Source of the DNA: Dysgonomonas sp. BGC7
GTDB taxonomy: Bacteria; Bacteroidota; Bacteroidia; Bacteroidales; Dysgonomonadaceae
Direction: 5' to 3'
Assembly (NCBI RefSeq): GCF_001261735.1
Contig: NZ_CVRP01000017.1
Location: forward strand, 1 to 64,000
DNA length: 64,000 bases
Shown here piece after piece: positions 44,690 to 53,768 of the stretch (positions are counted from its first letter, which is position 1; the number at the start of each line of letters is the position of its first letter). The notes beneath the pieces are model-generated. The model was not told the origin of the DNA. It saw nothing but the letters and a program-made list of their open reading frames with translations, and made no database searches. The position numbers and the translations under genes are program-made.

Positions 44690-46099
44690 TTAATTCTTTA
44701 GTTGTTCAGCAAATTTCACAGCTTTAGTCAATGCACCTAATTTATTTTTTACCTCCAGAATTTCTGTTTCGGGGTTCGATTTAGAAACGATTCCTCCTCC
44801 TGCTTGATAGTAGAGAGTATTGTTGCGGCTAAGGAAAGTCCGTATGGTAATAGCCTGATTCAGGTCTCCGTTGAACCCAATATACCCTATGCAGCCTCCA
44901 TAAACGCCACGCATTTGTTTTTCTATGTCGCGTATCAGTTGCATAGCTCTCACTTTGGGCGCTCCGGAGAGTGTGCCGGCAGGAAAAGTATCGGCAAACA
45001 CTTTCATATTGTTCCTGTCTTTATCAACAATACCGCTAACCCGTGACACCAAATGGATGACGTGTGAATAGAATTGTACATTCTTATAAAATTCTACTTT
45101 TACATCGTCGCAATTGCGACTGAGGTCGTTGCGGGCCAAATCGACCAACATTACATGCTCGGCATTTTCTTTTTCGTCTTTTAGTAGCTGTTCGGATAAT
45201 TTGCGGTCTTTTTCATCGTCTCCTGTACGGAAATATGTACCTGCAATAGGGTCTATGTATGCTTTACCTTTAGTTATCTTACAGTGAGTTTCGGGCGATG
45301 AGCCAAATATGCGGTACGAACCGAAATCGAAATAGAAAAGATAGGGTGAAGGATTGATGGAACGGAGCGACCGATAGACCTTAAAGTCGTCTCCTGCAAA
45401 TTTTTGAGTGAAACATCTGGATAAAACGATCTGGAATACATCGCCACGTTTGCAGTGTGCTATTCCTTTTTCTATCATTTGGTGATGTTCTTCGTCTGTT
45501 ATCATAGACTGTTCTGTGCCTATGGTTTCGAAGTTGTAAGAGGCTATATTGTTATTGTTCAGTATTCCTTCCAGTTCGTGTGTTTTTTCACTTGTGCCTT
45601 CCACTACATTTTCAACGATAGTCAATTCGTTTTTCAGATGGTTGATGACAAGGATGAAGCGATATAGGATATAGTAAAATTCAGGAATATCTGAGTTGTT
45701 GAGTTTTGTATTCACAGGGTCTACATCTTCGAAGTAGCGAATGGCATCGTAAGATGTGTAGCCCAAAAATCCGTTTATATTTGTTTTGTTTTCGCCCTGA
45801 ACATCGAACTGATTGATAAAATCGTGAAATTTATCTGTAAGGTTCTGGTGAGCATATAATGTTTCCTGTTTTACTGTATTGTCAGGATATGTATAAGTTA
45901 TCTGATCGTTGTCGACTCTGAAACGTGCTATCGGGCTGATACCTATAAACGAATAACTGTTTTCGCCTCCATGATAATCGGAGCTTTCCAAGAGGGCTGA
46001 TTCCGGATATACATCTCTTACTTTGAGATAGATGCCTACAGGTGTTTGCAAGTCGGCAAGAAGATTTTTTGTTTTTACGTTTATTTTAAACTTTTCCAT
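44690..46099 (-). CDS. trpE: anthranilate synthase component I
   Basis: A 469-residue chorismate-using enzyme. The N-terminal domain contains the LLESSDYHGGENSYSFIG segment, whose LLES matches the feedback-site motif that binds tryptophan. The catalytic domain has GDVFQIVLSR, PSPYLFYFDFG, GTLSGAPKVRAM and YGGCIGYIGF. It uses TrpG as ammonia source. It starts 24 bases after trpB, so trpB, not trpE, is the first enzyme gene of the operon. Confidence 0.96.
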   Translation of the reverse strand: MEKFKINVKTKNLLADLQTPVGIYLKVRDVYPESALLESSDYHGGENSYSFIGISPIARFRVDNDQITYTYPDNTVKQETLYAHQNLTDKFHDFINQFDVQGENKTNINGFLGYTSYDAIRYFEDVDPVNTKLNNSDIPEFYYILYRFILVINHLKNELTIVENVVEGTSEKTHELEGILNNNNIASYNFETIGTEQSMITDEEHHQMIEKGIAHCKRGDVFQIVLSRCFTQKFAGDDFKVYRSLRSINPSPYLFYFDFGSYRIFGSSPETHCKITKGKAYIDPIAGTYFRTGDDEKDRKLSEQLLKDEKENAEHVMLVDLARNDLSRNCDDVKVEFYKNVQFYSHVIHLVSRVSGIVDKDRNNMKVFADTFPAGTLSGAPKVRAMQLIRDIEKQMRGVYGGCIGYIGFNGDLNQAITIRTFLSRNNTLYYQAGGGIVSKSNPETEILEVKNKLGALTKAVKFAEQLKN

Positions 46100-46123
46100 A
46101 CTATGCTTTTTTATTACTTGCTA

Positions 46124-47308
46124 TTAATGATTAAAAGCGTTGATATAAGTTTCCATATCTTTATCACCTCGTCCCGAAAGGCATAATACAACAACAGCTC
46201 CTTTTCGGAAATTTACTTTTGGCAACGCCCCTAAAGCGTGTGCCGATTCTATAGCCGGAATTATTCCTTCCAGTTTTGTCAGTTCGAAGGCTGCATCCAT
46301 TGCTTCATCGTCCGTTACGGCTAAAACCTGAGATCTTCCTGTTTTGGCAAGATATGCATGCATAGGGCCTATTCCGGGATAATCTAATCCTGCCGAAATA
46401 GAGTATGGCTCTTCTATTTGTCCATCTTCCGATTGCATAATCAGAGTTTTGCTTCCATGAATAATACCTAATTTGCCAAGATGTATAGTGGCTGCCGATT
46501 CTCCCGAATTCAATCCTTTTCCGGCGGCTTCTGCCAGTATAATTTCTACGTCGGGTTCGTCTATAAAGTGGTAAATGGTTCCTGCGGCATTACTTCCTCC
46601 TCCTACACATGCCATTACGTAGTCGGGGGTTTCTGTTCCTTCTTTCTCCAGCAACTGCTTGCGTATCTCTTCGCTGATAACAGATTGCAGGCGGGCTACC
46701 ATGTCAGGGTAGGGGTGAGGCCCTACTGTAGATCCTATAACGTAGTAAGTGTTAGATGGGTTACTACACCAGTCGCGTATGGCTTCGTTTGTAGCATCTT
46801 TTAGTGTCATATTTCCACTGGTGACAGGTACAACTGTGGCTCCCAACATTTCCATTTTTTGTACATTCAGCTTTTGGCGTTCTACGTCCGTTTTGCCCAT
46901 GTATACAATACATTCCATATTCATAAGGGCACAGACAGTTGCAGTTGCCACACCATGCTGTCCGGCTCCTGTTTCGGCTATGATGCGGGTTTTTCCCATA
47001 CGGCGTGCAAGTAGTATTTGTCCTATTGCGTTATTTATCTTGTGCGAGCCTGTATGGTTGAGGTCTTCACGTTTCAGGTATATTTTGCAGCCATATTTTT
47101 CAGAAAGTCTTTTAGCTAAATAAAGGGGGGAAGGACGTCCTACATAGTCCTTTAGTAAGGCATCGTATTCTTCTCTGAAAGATGGTTCATTAATAATTTC
47201 CAGATAAGACTTCTTCAATATTTCTACATTGTCGTACAGAATTTCAGGAATGTATGCACCTCCAAATTCTCCATAAAAACCATTTGTATCAACTGTGAAT
47301 TTTTCCAT
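46124..47308 (-). CDS. trpB: tryptophan synthase beta chain (canonical TrpB1)
   Basis: A 394-residue PLP enzyme making Trp from indole and serine in the TrpA2B2 complex. The PLP lysine is in [23 protein letters not shown] lies in the COMM region, [10 protein letters not shown] is the phosphate loop, and the C-terminal CLSGRGDKD is present. It is first in the operon, directly after the attenuator, so its expression is the first to respond to charged tRNA-Trp. Confidence 0.97.
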   Translation of the reverse strand: MEKFTVDTNGFYGEFGGAYIPEILYDNVEILKKSYLEIINEPSFREEYDALLKDYVGRPSPLYLAKRLSEKYGCKIYLKREDLNHTGSHKINNAIGQILLARRMGKTRIIAETGAGQHGVATATVCALMNMECIVYMGKTDVERQKLNVQKMEMLGATVVPVTSGNMTLKDATNEAIRDWCSNPSNTYYVIGSTVGPHPYPDMVARLQSVISEEIRKQLLEKEGTETPDYVMACVGGGSNAAGTIYHFIDEPDVEIILAEAAGKGLNSGESAATIHLGKLGIIHGSKTLIMQSEDGQIEEPYSISAGLDYPGIGPMHAYLAKTGRSQVLAVTDDEAMDAAFELTKLEGIIPAIESAHALGALPKVNFRKGAVVVLCLSGRGDKDMETYINAFNH

Positions 47309-47338
47309 TTTTTATATTGTGTTTATTTTATTCCTTAC

Positions 47339-47371
47339 AAAAAAAGCCTGTCGTGAGTTACGACAGGCTTT
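47339..47371 (-). terminator. trp attenuator terminator
   Basis: On the minus strand a perfect 12-bp stem (47371-47360 with 47354-47343) with a 5-base loop is followed by seven Us. It lies between the leader peptide stop and trpB. The loop-proximal half CTCACGAC (47357-47350) is complementary to GTCGTGAG (47426-47419) at the leader stop codon, which gives an exclusive antiterminator pairing. Confidence 0.9.
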
Positions 47372-47419
47372 GTATTTTATCTTATAATTTTTCTACCTAT
47401 AAATACATACCGGTTTTGC

Positions 47420-47479
47420 TCACGACTTTTTGAGTTGTAAGAGCCACCACCAAAATGTATTTGTCAATAGAAAGTTCAT
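47420..47479 (-). CDS. trpL: trp leader peptide
   Basis: A 19-codon open frame, MNFLLTNTFWWWLLQLKKS, with three consecutive Trp codons (47452-47444) and TGA at 47422-47420. It begins about 20 bases after the -7 box. The stop overlaps GTCGTGAG, the strand that can pair with the terminator. A ribosome stalled on Trp codons would leave this strand free (antitermination), while one reaching the stop would mask it (termination). This is the arrangement of the classical proteobacterial trp attenuator. Confidence 0.9.
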   Translation of the reverse strand: MNFLLTNTFWWWLLQLKKS

Positions 47480-47499
47480 TTTTTATTCTTTTGTTTCCA

Positions 47500-47530
47500 C
47501 AAAGATAAATCTAATTTGTAAAAAAGCAAT
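47500..47530 (-). promoter_or_regulatory. trp operon promoter
   Basis: On the minus strand ATTG (47530-47527), a 19-base spacer, then TATCTTTG (47507-47500), matching the Bacteroidales promoter pattern. Transcription would start about 13 bases ahead of the leader ATG. The sulfatase gene ends 28 bases upstream, with no terminator between. Confidence 0.75.
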
Positions 47531-47557
47531 GAAAATAGATTTTTTTTTGATTTATGC

Positions 47558-49066
47558 TTATTTTTTCTTTTCTGCCGTTTCAGGGTAGTTTGGACTGGTT
47601 AATATGTTTTTTTCAAATATATTGAGTTTTCCATCCTTAACGTATGGCTCACCTCTTTCGCTAAGGTGTTTTGTCATATAATCCCTCCATTGCAACAACT
47701 CTTTGTTGTATTTCTTGTTTTTTGCGAGATTTTTTGTTTCGCCCGGATCACTCTTCAGGTCAAATAACTGTTCTTCTCCTGTTCTGAAAAACCAAATATA
47801 TTTTATTTTCCCATCGGTAAGTCCTGCCCAGTAATTGTTATGCTCGTAGATTGCAGCATGTTCCATATCTATATAGGGTCGCCATGATGAGTTTGGAGCT
47901 TTTAGTAATGGCAGAACTGATTTGCCATCCATATCTTCGGGTTGTTTTATGTGTGCAGCTTCGAGGAAAGTAGGCAATATATCTCGTAATTCGACTACTT
48001 GCTCCAATCTGGCTTTTTTGCTTGCTGAATAATTGGAATCTCTGGGTGCTTTGACAATGAAAGGGATATGAGAAGAACCTTCATAGGCATAGGTTTTGCG
48101 CCAATGGTAATGATCTCCCAGCATATCACCATGATCGGATACGAATATAATGATAGAATTGTCATACAATCCTTTTTCTTTCAGTGTTTCAATTATTCGG
48201 CCTATCTGATCATCTACAAATGTTATCGCACCGTAATAATAGCGTCGTGACTGAATGGCATGTTCTTCTCCAAAATTGCCGAAAGGCGCATCTTTTGTGT
48301 TTTTTCTGTCGGCAAAAGAACTGCACCAGTCTCCAATATGTGGGTGTATGACTTCCTTGTCTTTATACATGTCTGCATAGCGCTGAGGCGGATCGTAAGG
48401 ACTGTGGGGGCGGGCAAATGATATCTTTAAAAATAAGGGTTTGTCTAAATCGTAATTTTTGATGAAACGAATGGCTTCGTTTCCTGTCCATTGGGTAGGA
48501 TGGAGGTTTTCTTCCAGCACATATTGTGCTCCGGCATGCTCGTTCCAACCTATACCTGTGGCATCAGGATCTTTTCCCGGAGCTTCCATTGCAAACCATT
48601 GACGATAGTCGCTTACAAAGTCTTTGGACTCTACCCTTCCCGATTCGTCAAGGAATGTTCCATGAAATCCGTGTTTGTTTCGTTGAGGGGTATAGTGCAT
48701 TTTTCCGATTCCAAAGGTATAATAGCCCGCTTCTTTTAGCATTTGCGGCATTTCGTAAGGATACTTCTCTGCAACTTTATAATAACCCAGCATACCATGT
48801 TTCCAAGGAGAACAGCCCGTTAGTAGCCCTGCGCGTGCAGGTGTACTACTTGGAGTAGAGGAGTAGGCGTGCATAAAAGTGGTTCCATCTTCGGCTATGG
48901 CATCAATGTTTGGAGTGTGTATGAAAGGATTGCCCATTGTTCCTACACAGTCGAATCGTTGTTGATCGGTCATTATAAGAATAAGGTTGGGCTTTTGCTT
49001 TTCCTGACCAGTCATATATAGAGAAATGCCTGTTAGAGCTAAAGGGAGTAAACCGTGTACTTTCAT
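47558..49066 (-). CDS. secreted Ser-type sulfatase
   Basis: 502 residues with an N-terminal signal sequence (short core, cleavage near residue 20). The sulfatase domain has the metal site LILIMTDQQRFD and the maturation motif STPARAGLLTG, in which S74 would be converted to formylglycine, so this is a Ser-type enzyme. FVSDHGDMLGDH gives further metal ligands, and the C-terminal ELFDLKSDPGETKNLA is typical. It desulfates a glycan or ester, substrate unknown. The maturase (anSME) needed is not in the window. No susCD pair adjoins. Confidence 0.9.
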   Translation of the reverse strand: MKVHGLLPLALTGISLYMTGQEKQKPNLILIMTDQQRFDCVGTMGNPFIHTPNIDAIAEDGTTFMHAYSSTPSSTPARAGLLTGCSPWKHGMLGYYKVAEKYPYEMPQMLKEAGYYTFGIGKMHYTPQRNKHGFHGTFLDESGRVESKDFVSDYRQWFAMEAPGKDPDATGIGWNEHAGAQYVLEENLHPTQWTGNEAIRFIKNYDLDKPLFLKISFARPHSPYDPPQRYADMYKDKEVIHPHIGDWCSSFADRKNTKDAPFGNFGEEHAIQSRRYYYGAITFVDDQIGRIIETLKEKGLYDNSIIIFVSDHGDMLGDHYHWRKTYAYEGSSHIPFIVKAPRDSNYSASKKARLEQVVELRDILPTFLEAAHIKQPEDMDGKSVLPLLKAPNSSWRPYIDMEHAAIYEHNNYWAGLTDGKIKYIWFFRTGEEQLFDLKSDPGETKNLAKNKKYNKELLQWRDYMTKHLSERGEPYVKDGKLNIFEKNILTSPNYPETAEKKK

Positions 49067-49161
49067 TATTTGATGGGTTTTAGATGTGTTGTGTTAAACG
49101 CTACAAAGTAAATGAATTTATCTTAATTAACTATTAGGCACTATTAATTTGATCGTATTTA

Positions 49162-49192
49162 TTGTTTGGGTAGACTTAGTTGTTTATTTTCG
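49162..49192 (+). promoter_or_regulatory. promoter of the phosphoesterase gene
   Basis: TTG (49162-49164), a 20-base spacer, then TATTTTCG (49185-49192), one mismatch to TAnnTTTG. The start codon follows 26 bases later. Confidence 0.45.
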
Positions 49193-49218
49193 TAAGCTTA
49201 ATACTAACTTATGAAATA

Positions 49219-50214
49219 ATGACTAAAAAAACACTATTCACACTTTTCTTCATTTTATTTGCTTATATGTCTTATGCACAAGAAATAGCTTTTAAGTTTA
49301 ATAAAGACAGTCGTTTTAAGATTGTTCAGTTTACCGATGTACACTACAAATACGGAAAACCTGAGTCAGCTGTCGCAATAGATTTGATTAAAGAGGTATT
49401 GGATGCAGAAAAACCTGATCTGGTAGTATTCACGGGAGATGTCGTATGGGCTAAGCCTGCGAAAGAAGCTCTTGATGAAGTGTTCAATACAGTTGTTGAA
49501 AGAAAGATTCCTTGGGCATACATATTCGGGAACCATGATGATGAATTTGGTATGTCTCGTCAGGAGATAATGGACTATGTAAGTCAGAAACCTTATTGTG
49601 TGGCGCGTGCTGGAGATAAATCTCTGGATGGTGTAGGTAATTACATACTAGAGGTAAAAGACAAAAAGGAAAATAAAATAGAGGCTTTACTATACTTTAT
49701 GGATTCTAAAGCTTATAGTAAGATAAAGAATGTAGGACATTACGATTGGTTTGGATTCAATCAGGTAAATTGGTACCTGCAAGAAAGTGCAGCGTATACT
49801 GCTGCAAATAAGAATAAGCCTTATCCGGCATTAGCCTTTTTCCATATTCCTCTCGCAGAATATCCTCTGATGACTACAGCTAAAGATGCTAAAATCATAG
49901 GAGAGAAACGGGAAAACGAATGTAATGGCAAGCTTAATAGTGGTATGTTCGCAGCAATGCGTACGAGTGGAGATGTGATGGGTACATTTGTAGGACACGA
50001 TCACGACAATGATTATATAGGAGAATATTATGGTCTGTATCTGGCATATGGTCGCTACTCGGGAGGTAAGACTGTGTATAATAATCTGGGAAAGAATGGA
50101 TGTCGTATAATTGAGTTGAAAGAAGGAAAAAGAGAATTTTCTACATACATACGTCTTTTGGGAGGAGAAACCCTGTATCCGGTAGAATATCCCAAGACAT
50201 TTCCCATAAAATAA
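49219..50214 (+). CDS. secreted calcineurin-like metallophosphoesterase
   Basis: 331 residues with a signal peptide (MTKKTLFTLFFILFAYMSYAQ-E). The two-metal site motifs are in order: VQFTDVHY (D-x-H), VFTGDVVW (GD), YIFGNHDDE (GNHD), AFFHIP (H) and FVGHDHDND (GHDH). It probably hydrolyses phosphomono- or diesters in the periplasm, with the natural substrate unknown. The start at 49219 is chosen for the signal peptide; the frame opens at a TTG 39 bases upstream. It converges on the patatin gene with 1 base between stops. Confidence 0.88.
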   Translation: MTKKTLFTLFFILFAYMSYAQEIAFKFNKDSRFKIVQFTDVHYKYGKPESAVAIDLIKEVLDAEKPDLVVFTGDVVWAKPAKEALDEVFNTVVERKIPWAYIFGNHDDEFGMSRQEIMDYVSQKPYCVARAGDKSLDGVGNYILEVKDKKENKIEALLYFMDSKAYSKIKNVGHYDWFGFNQVNWYLQESAAYTAANKNKPYPALAFFHIPLAEYPLMTTAKDAKIIGEKRENECNGKLNSGMFAAMRTSGDVMGTFVGHDHDNDYIGEYYGLYLAYGRYSGGKTVYNNLGKNGCRIIELKEGKREFSTYIRLLGGETLYPVEYPKTFPIK

Positions 50215-50215
50215 C

Positions 50216-51070
50216 TTATCCTTTATAAGAGAAATGAAGGTTATGGATACTTTTTGCACATTCATAACCTTCTTCATATAATGAGGTCAGCTTGTCTGTA
50301 TCTTTTTCTATACGATCTACATTGATTGGCTTTAGCGGACGTATAACGAAAACACGACCTTCATCTTCCAATTTTTCTATCAACTCTAACTGGGAATTAT
50401 ACAGTGTGTTCCTATTGCTTAAGGCTTTTCTCATTGCCGGATATTTACGGTAAATGAAAGATGGTATTTTTATGTCTTTGCTCTCTTTTCTGTATCCTTT
50501 GTTTCGGGTAAGAACAACAACATTTTTTTCATATCCCTGTCCTATTGACCTTATTACAGGTATAGAATCGCAAATACCTCCATCCAACATTGGTATGTCG
50601 TCTACATAAGTAATCGGGCAGAGTATAGGCAAACTGCTCGATGCCTTTACTATATCTATGACTCTTTCTTTATCGTTTTTTTCTTCAAAATATTCAGCTT
50701 GCCCTGTGAGGCAATTAGATGTTACCATCTCGAATCTGGAATCGGATCTGAAATAGGTAGCATAATCGTAGGGTATTATATTTTCGGGGAATTCATGAAA
50801 GAGCAAATCAAAGTCCATAATGTTTCCCTTCTTGAAGTAGTGCTTTAATCCGATGTACTTGTATTTTGCAAGTAGATCTATGTTGCTATATTTCGCCCTT
50901 CCTCTTTGGTTCGACATATACGACAGCCCATTGCATGCTCCGGCAGATACTCCAATAGCATATGGAAAATGAATCTTATTGTCCATGAAATAATCCAGAA
51001 CACCGCAAGTGAAAACTCCACGCATTCCTCCTCCTTCGAGTACCAGCCCTATATTTTGTGTCTCAATCAT
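50216..51070 (-). CDS. patatin-like phospholipase
   Basis: 284 residues. The oxyanion loop LEGGGMRG is at 11-18, the nucleophile elbow GVSAG at 40-44 (S42), and the dyad Asp in DGG at 163-165. It resembles the YjjU/RssA group of cytosolic bacterial patatins, with no signal peptide. It would cleave acyl esters of lipids; physiological substrate unknown. It is separated from the next upstream gene by a hairpin, so it is monocistronic. Confidence 0.88.
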   Translation of the reverse strand: MIETQNIGLVLEGGGMRGVFTCGVLDYFMDNKIHFPYAIGVSAGACNGLSYMSNQRGRAKYSNIDLLAKYKYIGLKHYFKKGNIMDFDLLFHEFPENIIPYDYATYFRSDSRFEMVTSNCLTGQAEYFEEKNDKERVIDIVKASSSLPILCPITYVDDIPMLDGGICDSIPVIRSIGQGYEKNVVVLTRNKGYRKESKDIKIPSFIYRKYPAMRKALSNRNTLYNSQLELIEKLEDEGRVFVIRPLKPINVDRIEKDTDKLTSLYEEGYECAKSIHNLHFSYKG

Positions 51071-51107
51071 TATTCAAAAATACGGATTTTCTACTAAACT
51101 GAAAAGT

Positions 51108-51146
51108 AAAGGCCCGAAATCTGACTTGTCAGAGTTTCGAGCCTTT
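51108..51146 (-). terminator. terminator after the DUF3836-like gene
   Basis: AAAGGC/GCCTTT, CGAAA/TTTCG and CTGAC/GTCAG stack into one interrupted hairpin (51108-51146), with a T-rich run on the minus strand, 35 bases after the stop at 51182. Confidence 0.6.
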
Positions 51147-51181
51147 GTCGTATAAAGAAAAGTAGTGTGTATAAATGCTGC

Positions 51182-51616
51182 TCAACGCAGTGTAATTAAT
51201 TCATTATTTATATTTGTCTTTTGTGTCGAAATAAAATCTCCGTCTGTATTGTAATTGTATGCCATTTGTTCGGAACGGGTTGCCCATTTGTTTTTCTTTT
51301 CATCCCACCTTGTATGAGTAACGTAAATAATAAGGCCATCATTGTATTCGTACTCATGTTTTTGATTATTTACCCATCCATATAGACTACTCCAGTCGTA
51401 TTCTATTTTCGATAATATATTATTGTCGGAGTCGTAACTGTAGGTGGTTTTCTTTATGGCTTGAGAAGTTATAGTATTATATAATATATATTCTTTGATA
51501 GTGCCATTCTCAGTTTTTTCGATATTTGTATAGATTATTTCGCCTTTGTTACTTGCTTGAGCTGAGAATACGGATAAAAATGCTATAATAAGAGCAGTCA
51601 ATATATAAGTTTTCAT
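51182..51616 (-). CDS. secreted DUF3836-like protein
   Basis: 144 residues with a signal peptide (MKTYILTALIIAFLSVFSAQAS) and a small beta-rich domain made of repeated Y-x-Y-D-x-x-N strands (TYSYDSDNNILSKIEYDW, HEYEYNDGLIIYV, AYNYNTDGDFIS). Such YD-like short repeats mark the DUF3836 family of Bacteroidales, which has no assigned function. It is flanked on both sides by terminators, so it is monocistronic. Confidence 0.65.
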   Translation of the reverse strand: MKTYILTALIIAFLSVFSAQASNKGEIIYTNIEKTENGTIKEYILYNTITSQAIKKTTYSYDSDNNILSKIEYDWSSLYGWVNNQKHEYEYNDGLIIYVTHTRWDEKKNKWATRSEQMAYNYNTDGDFISTQKTNINNELITLR

Positions 51617-51778
51617 AATTGTAATTTTTTTAATATTGGAAATTGTTTTTCTTACTTAAGCGCTTTCATTATATATGACGAAAGGTTATGCAGAATAGTT
51701 ACAATTATTTTGAAGAAAATTATATTATTTTTTTTACTTCTTCTGTATTTGTTTGTGAAATAGTGCTTTATGTAATAT

Positions 51779-51806
51779 AAAAAGCCTCACATTTGCGAGG
51801 CTTTTT
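51779..51806 (-). terminator. proS terminator
   Basis: AAAAGCCTC (51779-51787 region) pairs with GAGGCTTTT (51797-51805), flanked by A/T runs on both strands. On the minus strand it lies about 100 bases after the proS stop. The 292-base gap 51617-51908 otherwise shows only AT-rich sequence. Confidence 0.75.
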
Positions 51807-51908
51807 ATTTATATTATAAGATGATATTAAGTATTTGACCTAGAGCTTTGCTATAATATCGGGCAAATGATAATTTGCTCCTACAAAGTCTACTAAAGAT
51901 TAATCTAC

Positions 51909-53390
51909 TTAATAAGCTCGGGCGAAAACCACACGCTGTGCAGAAGGCTTACCCGTTACCATACATTTGCCGGGAGTTTTATCTCCTTCGAGAGGAATAC
52001 AGCGGATGGTCGCTTTTGTTTCATTCTTTATCATTTCTTCGGTTTCTGGTGTCCCATCCCAATGAGCCATAATAAATACACCTTCTTCTATTTTTATTTT
52101 AAACTCTTCGTAAGTGTCTACCGAGATTGTTTGTTTTGTTCTGTAGTCTGCTGCTTTTTTGTAAATATTCTCTTGAATATCGTTTAAAAGGTTTTTGATA
52201 TACAGATCCAGTCCATCGCAAGAAACAGTTTCTTTTGTTAAAGTGTCGCGACGGGCTACTTCTACAGTGTTGTTTTCCATGTCTCGAGCTCCCATTGCAA
52301 GGCGTACAGGTACCCCCTTCAATTCGTATTCGGAAAATTTCCAACCTGGTTTCTTGTTGTCAGCATTGTCATATTTTACACTAATGCCAAGAGATTTCAG
52401 TGATTTGACTATACCTTCTACTTTTTCATTTATTTTAGCTAGTTGTTCATCTCCTTTATAGATTGGAACTATCACTACCTGATATGGCGCAAGCTTTGGT
52501 GGCAATACAAGACCATTGTCGTCTGAATGTGCCATTATTAAAGCTCCGATAAGCCGGGTGGAAACTCCCCATGAGGTAGCCCATACATGATCCATTTTAC
52601 CTTCTTTATCTGCAAATTTTACATCGAAAGCCTTTGCGAAGTTTTGTCCTAAGAAGTGTGAGGTACCCGATTGCAAGGCTTTTCCGTCTTGCATCATGGC
52701 CTCTATGGTATATGTGTCTACTGCTCCGGCAAAGCGTTCGGAAGCAGATTTTACTCCTTTTATTACAGGCATTGCCATATATTCTTCGGCAAAGGTGGCA
52801 TATACTTCCAGCATTTTGCGAGCTTCAGCCTCGGCTTCTTCTTTAGTTGCATGGGCAGTGTGTCCTTCTTGCCACAAAAACTCGGCAGTACGAAGAAACA
52901 AACGGGTACGCATTTCCCAACGTACAACGTTTGCCCACTGATTACACAATATAGGCAGATCTCTGTACGACTGTATCCAGTTGCGATAAGTATTCCATAT
53001 AATGGTTTCGGATGTAGGACGAACTATAAGTTCTTCTTCCAGCTTGGCTTCGGGGTCTACAATGACGCCTTTGCCATTGGGATCGTTTTTGAGACGGTAA
53101 TGCGTTACTACAGCACATTCTTTGGCGAATCCTTCCACATGGTCAGCTTCTTTGCTAAGAAACGATTTAGGAATAAAAAGCGGAAAATAAGCATTGACGT
53201 GTCCTGTTTCTTTGAACATATCATCAAGCTGGCGTTGCATCTTTTCCCAAATAGCATATCCGTATGGTTTAATCACCATACATCCTCTTACAGCAGAGTT
53301 TTCTGCCAGATCTGCTTTTAATACCAAATCGAGGTACCACTGACTGTAATCCTGACTTCTCGAAGTGAGTTCTTTTAATTCTTTTGCCAT
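51909..53390 (-). CDS. proS: prolyl-tRNA synthetase
   Basis: A 493-residue class II synthetase of the shorter, archaeal/eukaryote-like type without the editing insertion of E. coli ProRS. Motif 2 region [26 protein letters not shown] and the TSE of [10 protein letters not shown] bind ATP and proline. The anticodon-binding domain (about 290-400) and a C-terminal zinc-like domain ending in VVFARAY follow. A -7 box lies about 40 bases upstream. Confidence 0.97.
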   Translation of the reverse strand: MAKELKELTSRSQDYSQWYLDLVLKADLAENSAVRGCMVIKPYGYAIWEKMQRQLDDMFKETGHVNAYFPLFIPKSFLSKEADHVEGFAKECAVVTHYRLKNDPNGKGVIVDPEAKLEEELIVRPTSETIIWNTYRNWIQSYRDLPILCNQWANVVRWEMRTRLFLRTAEFLWQEGHTAHATKEEAEAEARKMLEVYATFAEEYMAMPVIKGVKSASERFAGAVDTYTIEAMMQDGKALQSGTSHFLGQNFAKAFDVKFADKEGKMDHVWATSWGVSTRLIGALIMAHSDDNGLVLPPKLAPYQVVIVPIYKGDEQLAKINEKVEGIVKSLKSLGISVKYDNADNKKPGWKFSEYELKGVPVRLAMGARDMENNTVEVARRDTLTKETVSCDGLDLYIKNLLNDIQENIYKKAADYRTKQTISVDTYEEFKIKIEEGVFIMAHWDGTPETEEMIKNETKATIRCIPLEGDKTPGKCMVTGKPSAQRVVFARAY

Positions 53391-53427
53391 AATATATGTA
53401 ATAGTCTATAATTATCTGAATAGAGTG

Positions 53428-53435
53428 CAAAGTTA
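53428..53435 (-). promoter_or_regulatory. -7 box upstream of proS
   Basis: TAACTTTG on the minus strand matches TAnnTTTG, 38 bases before the start codon. The -33 position reads ACTG rather than TTTG. Confidence 0.45.
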
Positions 53436-53671
53436 GCAAAAGCCCTTAATTAAACAGTATGTCGGCTTTATTTTATATTTTTGCTTGTTGAAACGGCTTT
53501 CAAGTGATTCGTAATAATTATTGACACATTTAGTAGGGGTAACTAAAATAGCCTCGCACTAAATGGCAGTTGGTCATAAGGCTAATAAAACTTTATCTAT
53601 AAACCGATGGACAAAGTGATATAAAAAGAGAAAAAATGACAAATAGAGAAAATAGTAAAAAAGTGTACAAG

Positions 53672-53690
53672 TTTGTCAGGTTTTAGTTAA
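53672..53690 (+). repeat. upstream motif copy D (before the YjjG-like gene)
   Basis: An exact TTTGTCAGGTTTTAGTTAA, preceded by AAAGTGTACAAG and followed by AATCATATTTTG. If its TTTG is a -33 box, a degenerate -7 (TATTTTG, 53696-53702) follows after 20 bases. It lies 78 bases before the start codon. The remainder of the 378-base gap (53391-53768) holds the proS -7 box and nothing else I can name. Confidence 0.65.
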
Positions 53691-53768
53691 AATCATATTT
53701 TGCCGAGACATGTAAAATCCTTGTTTCGGAAAGAGGAGAACTTCTGATTAACGTAAAGTAAATATATA

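Noticed and set aside
52671-53321. 216-residue frame on the plus strand
   Set aside because: Antisense to proS, low-complexity aromatic-rich translation, no start context.
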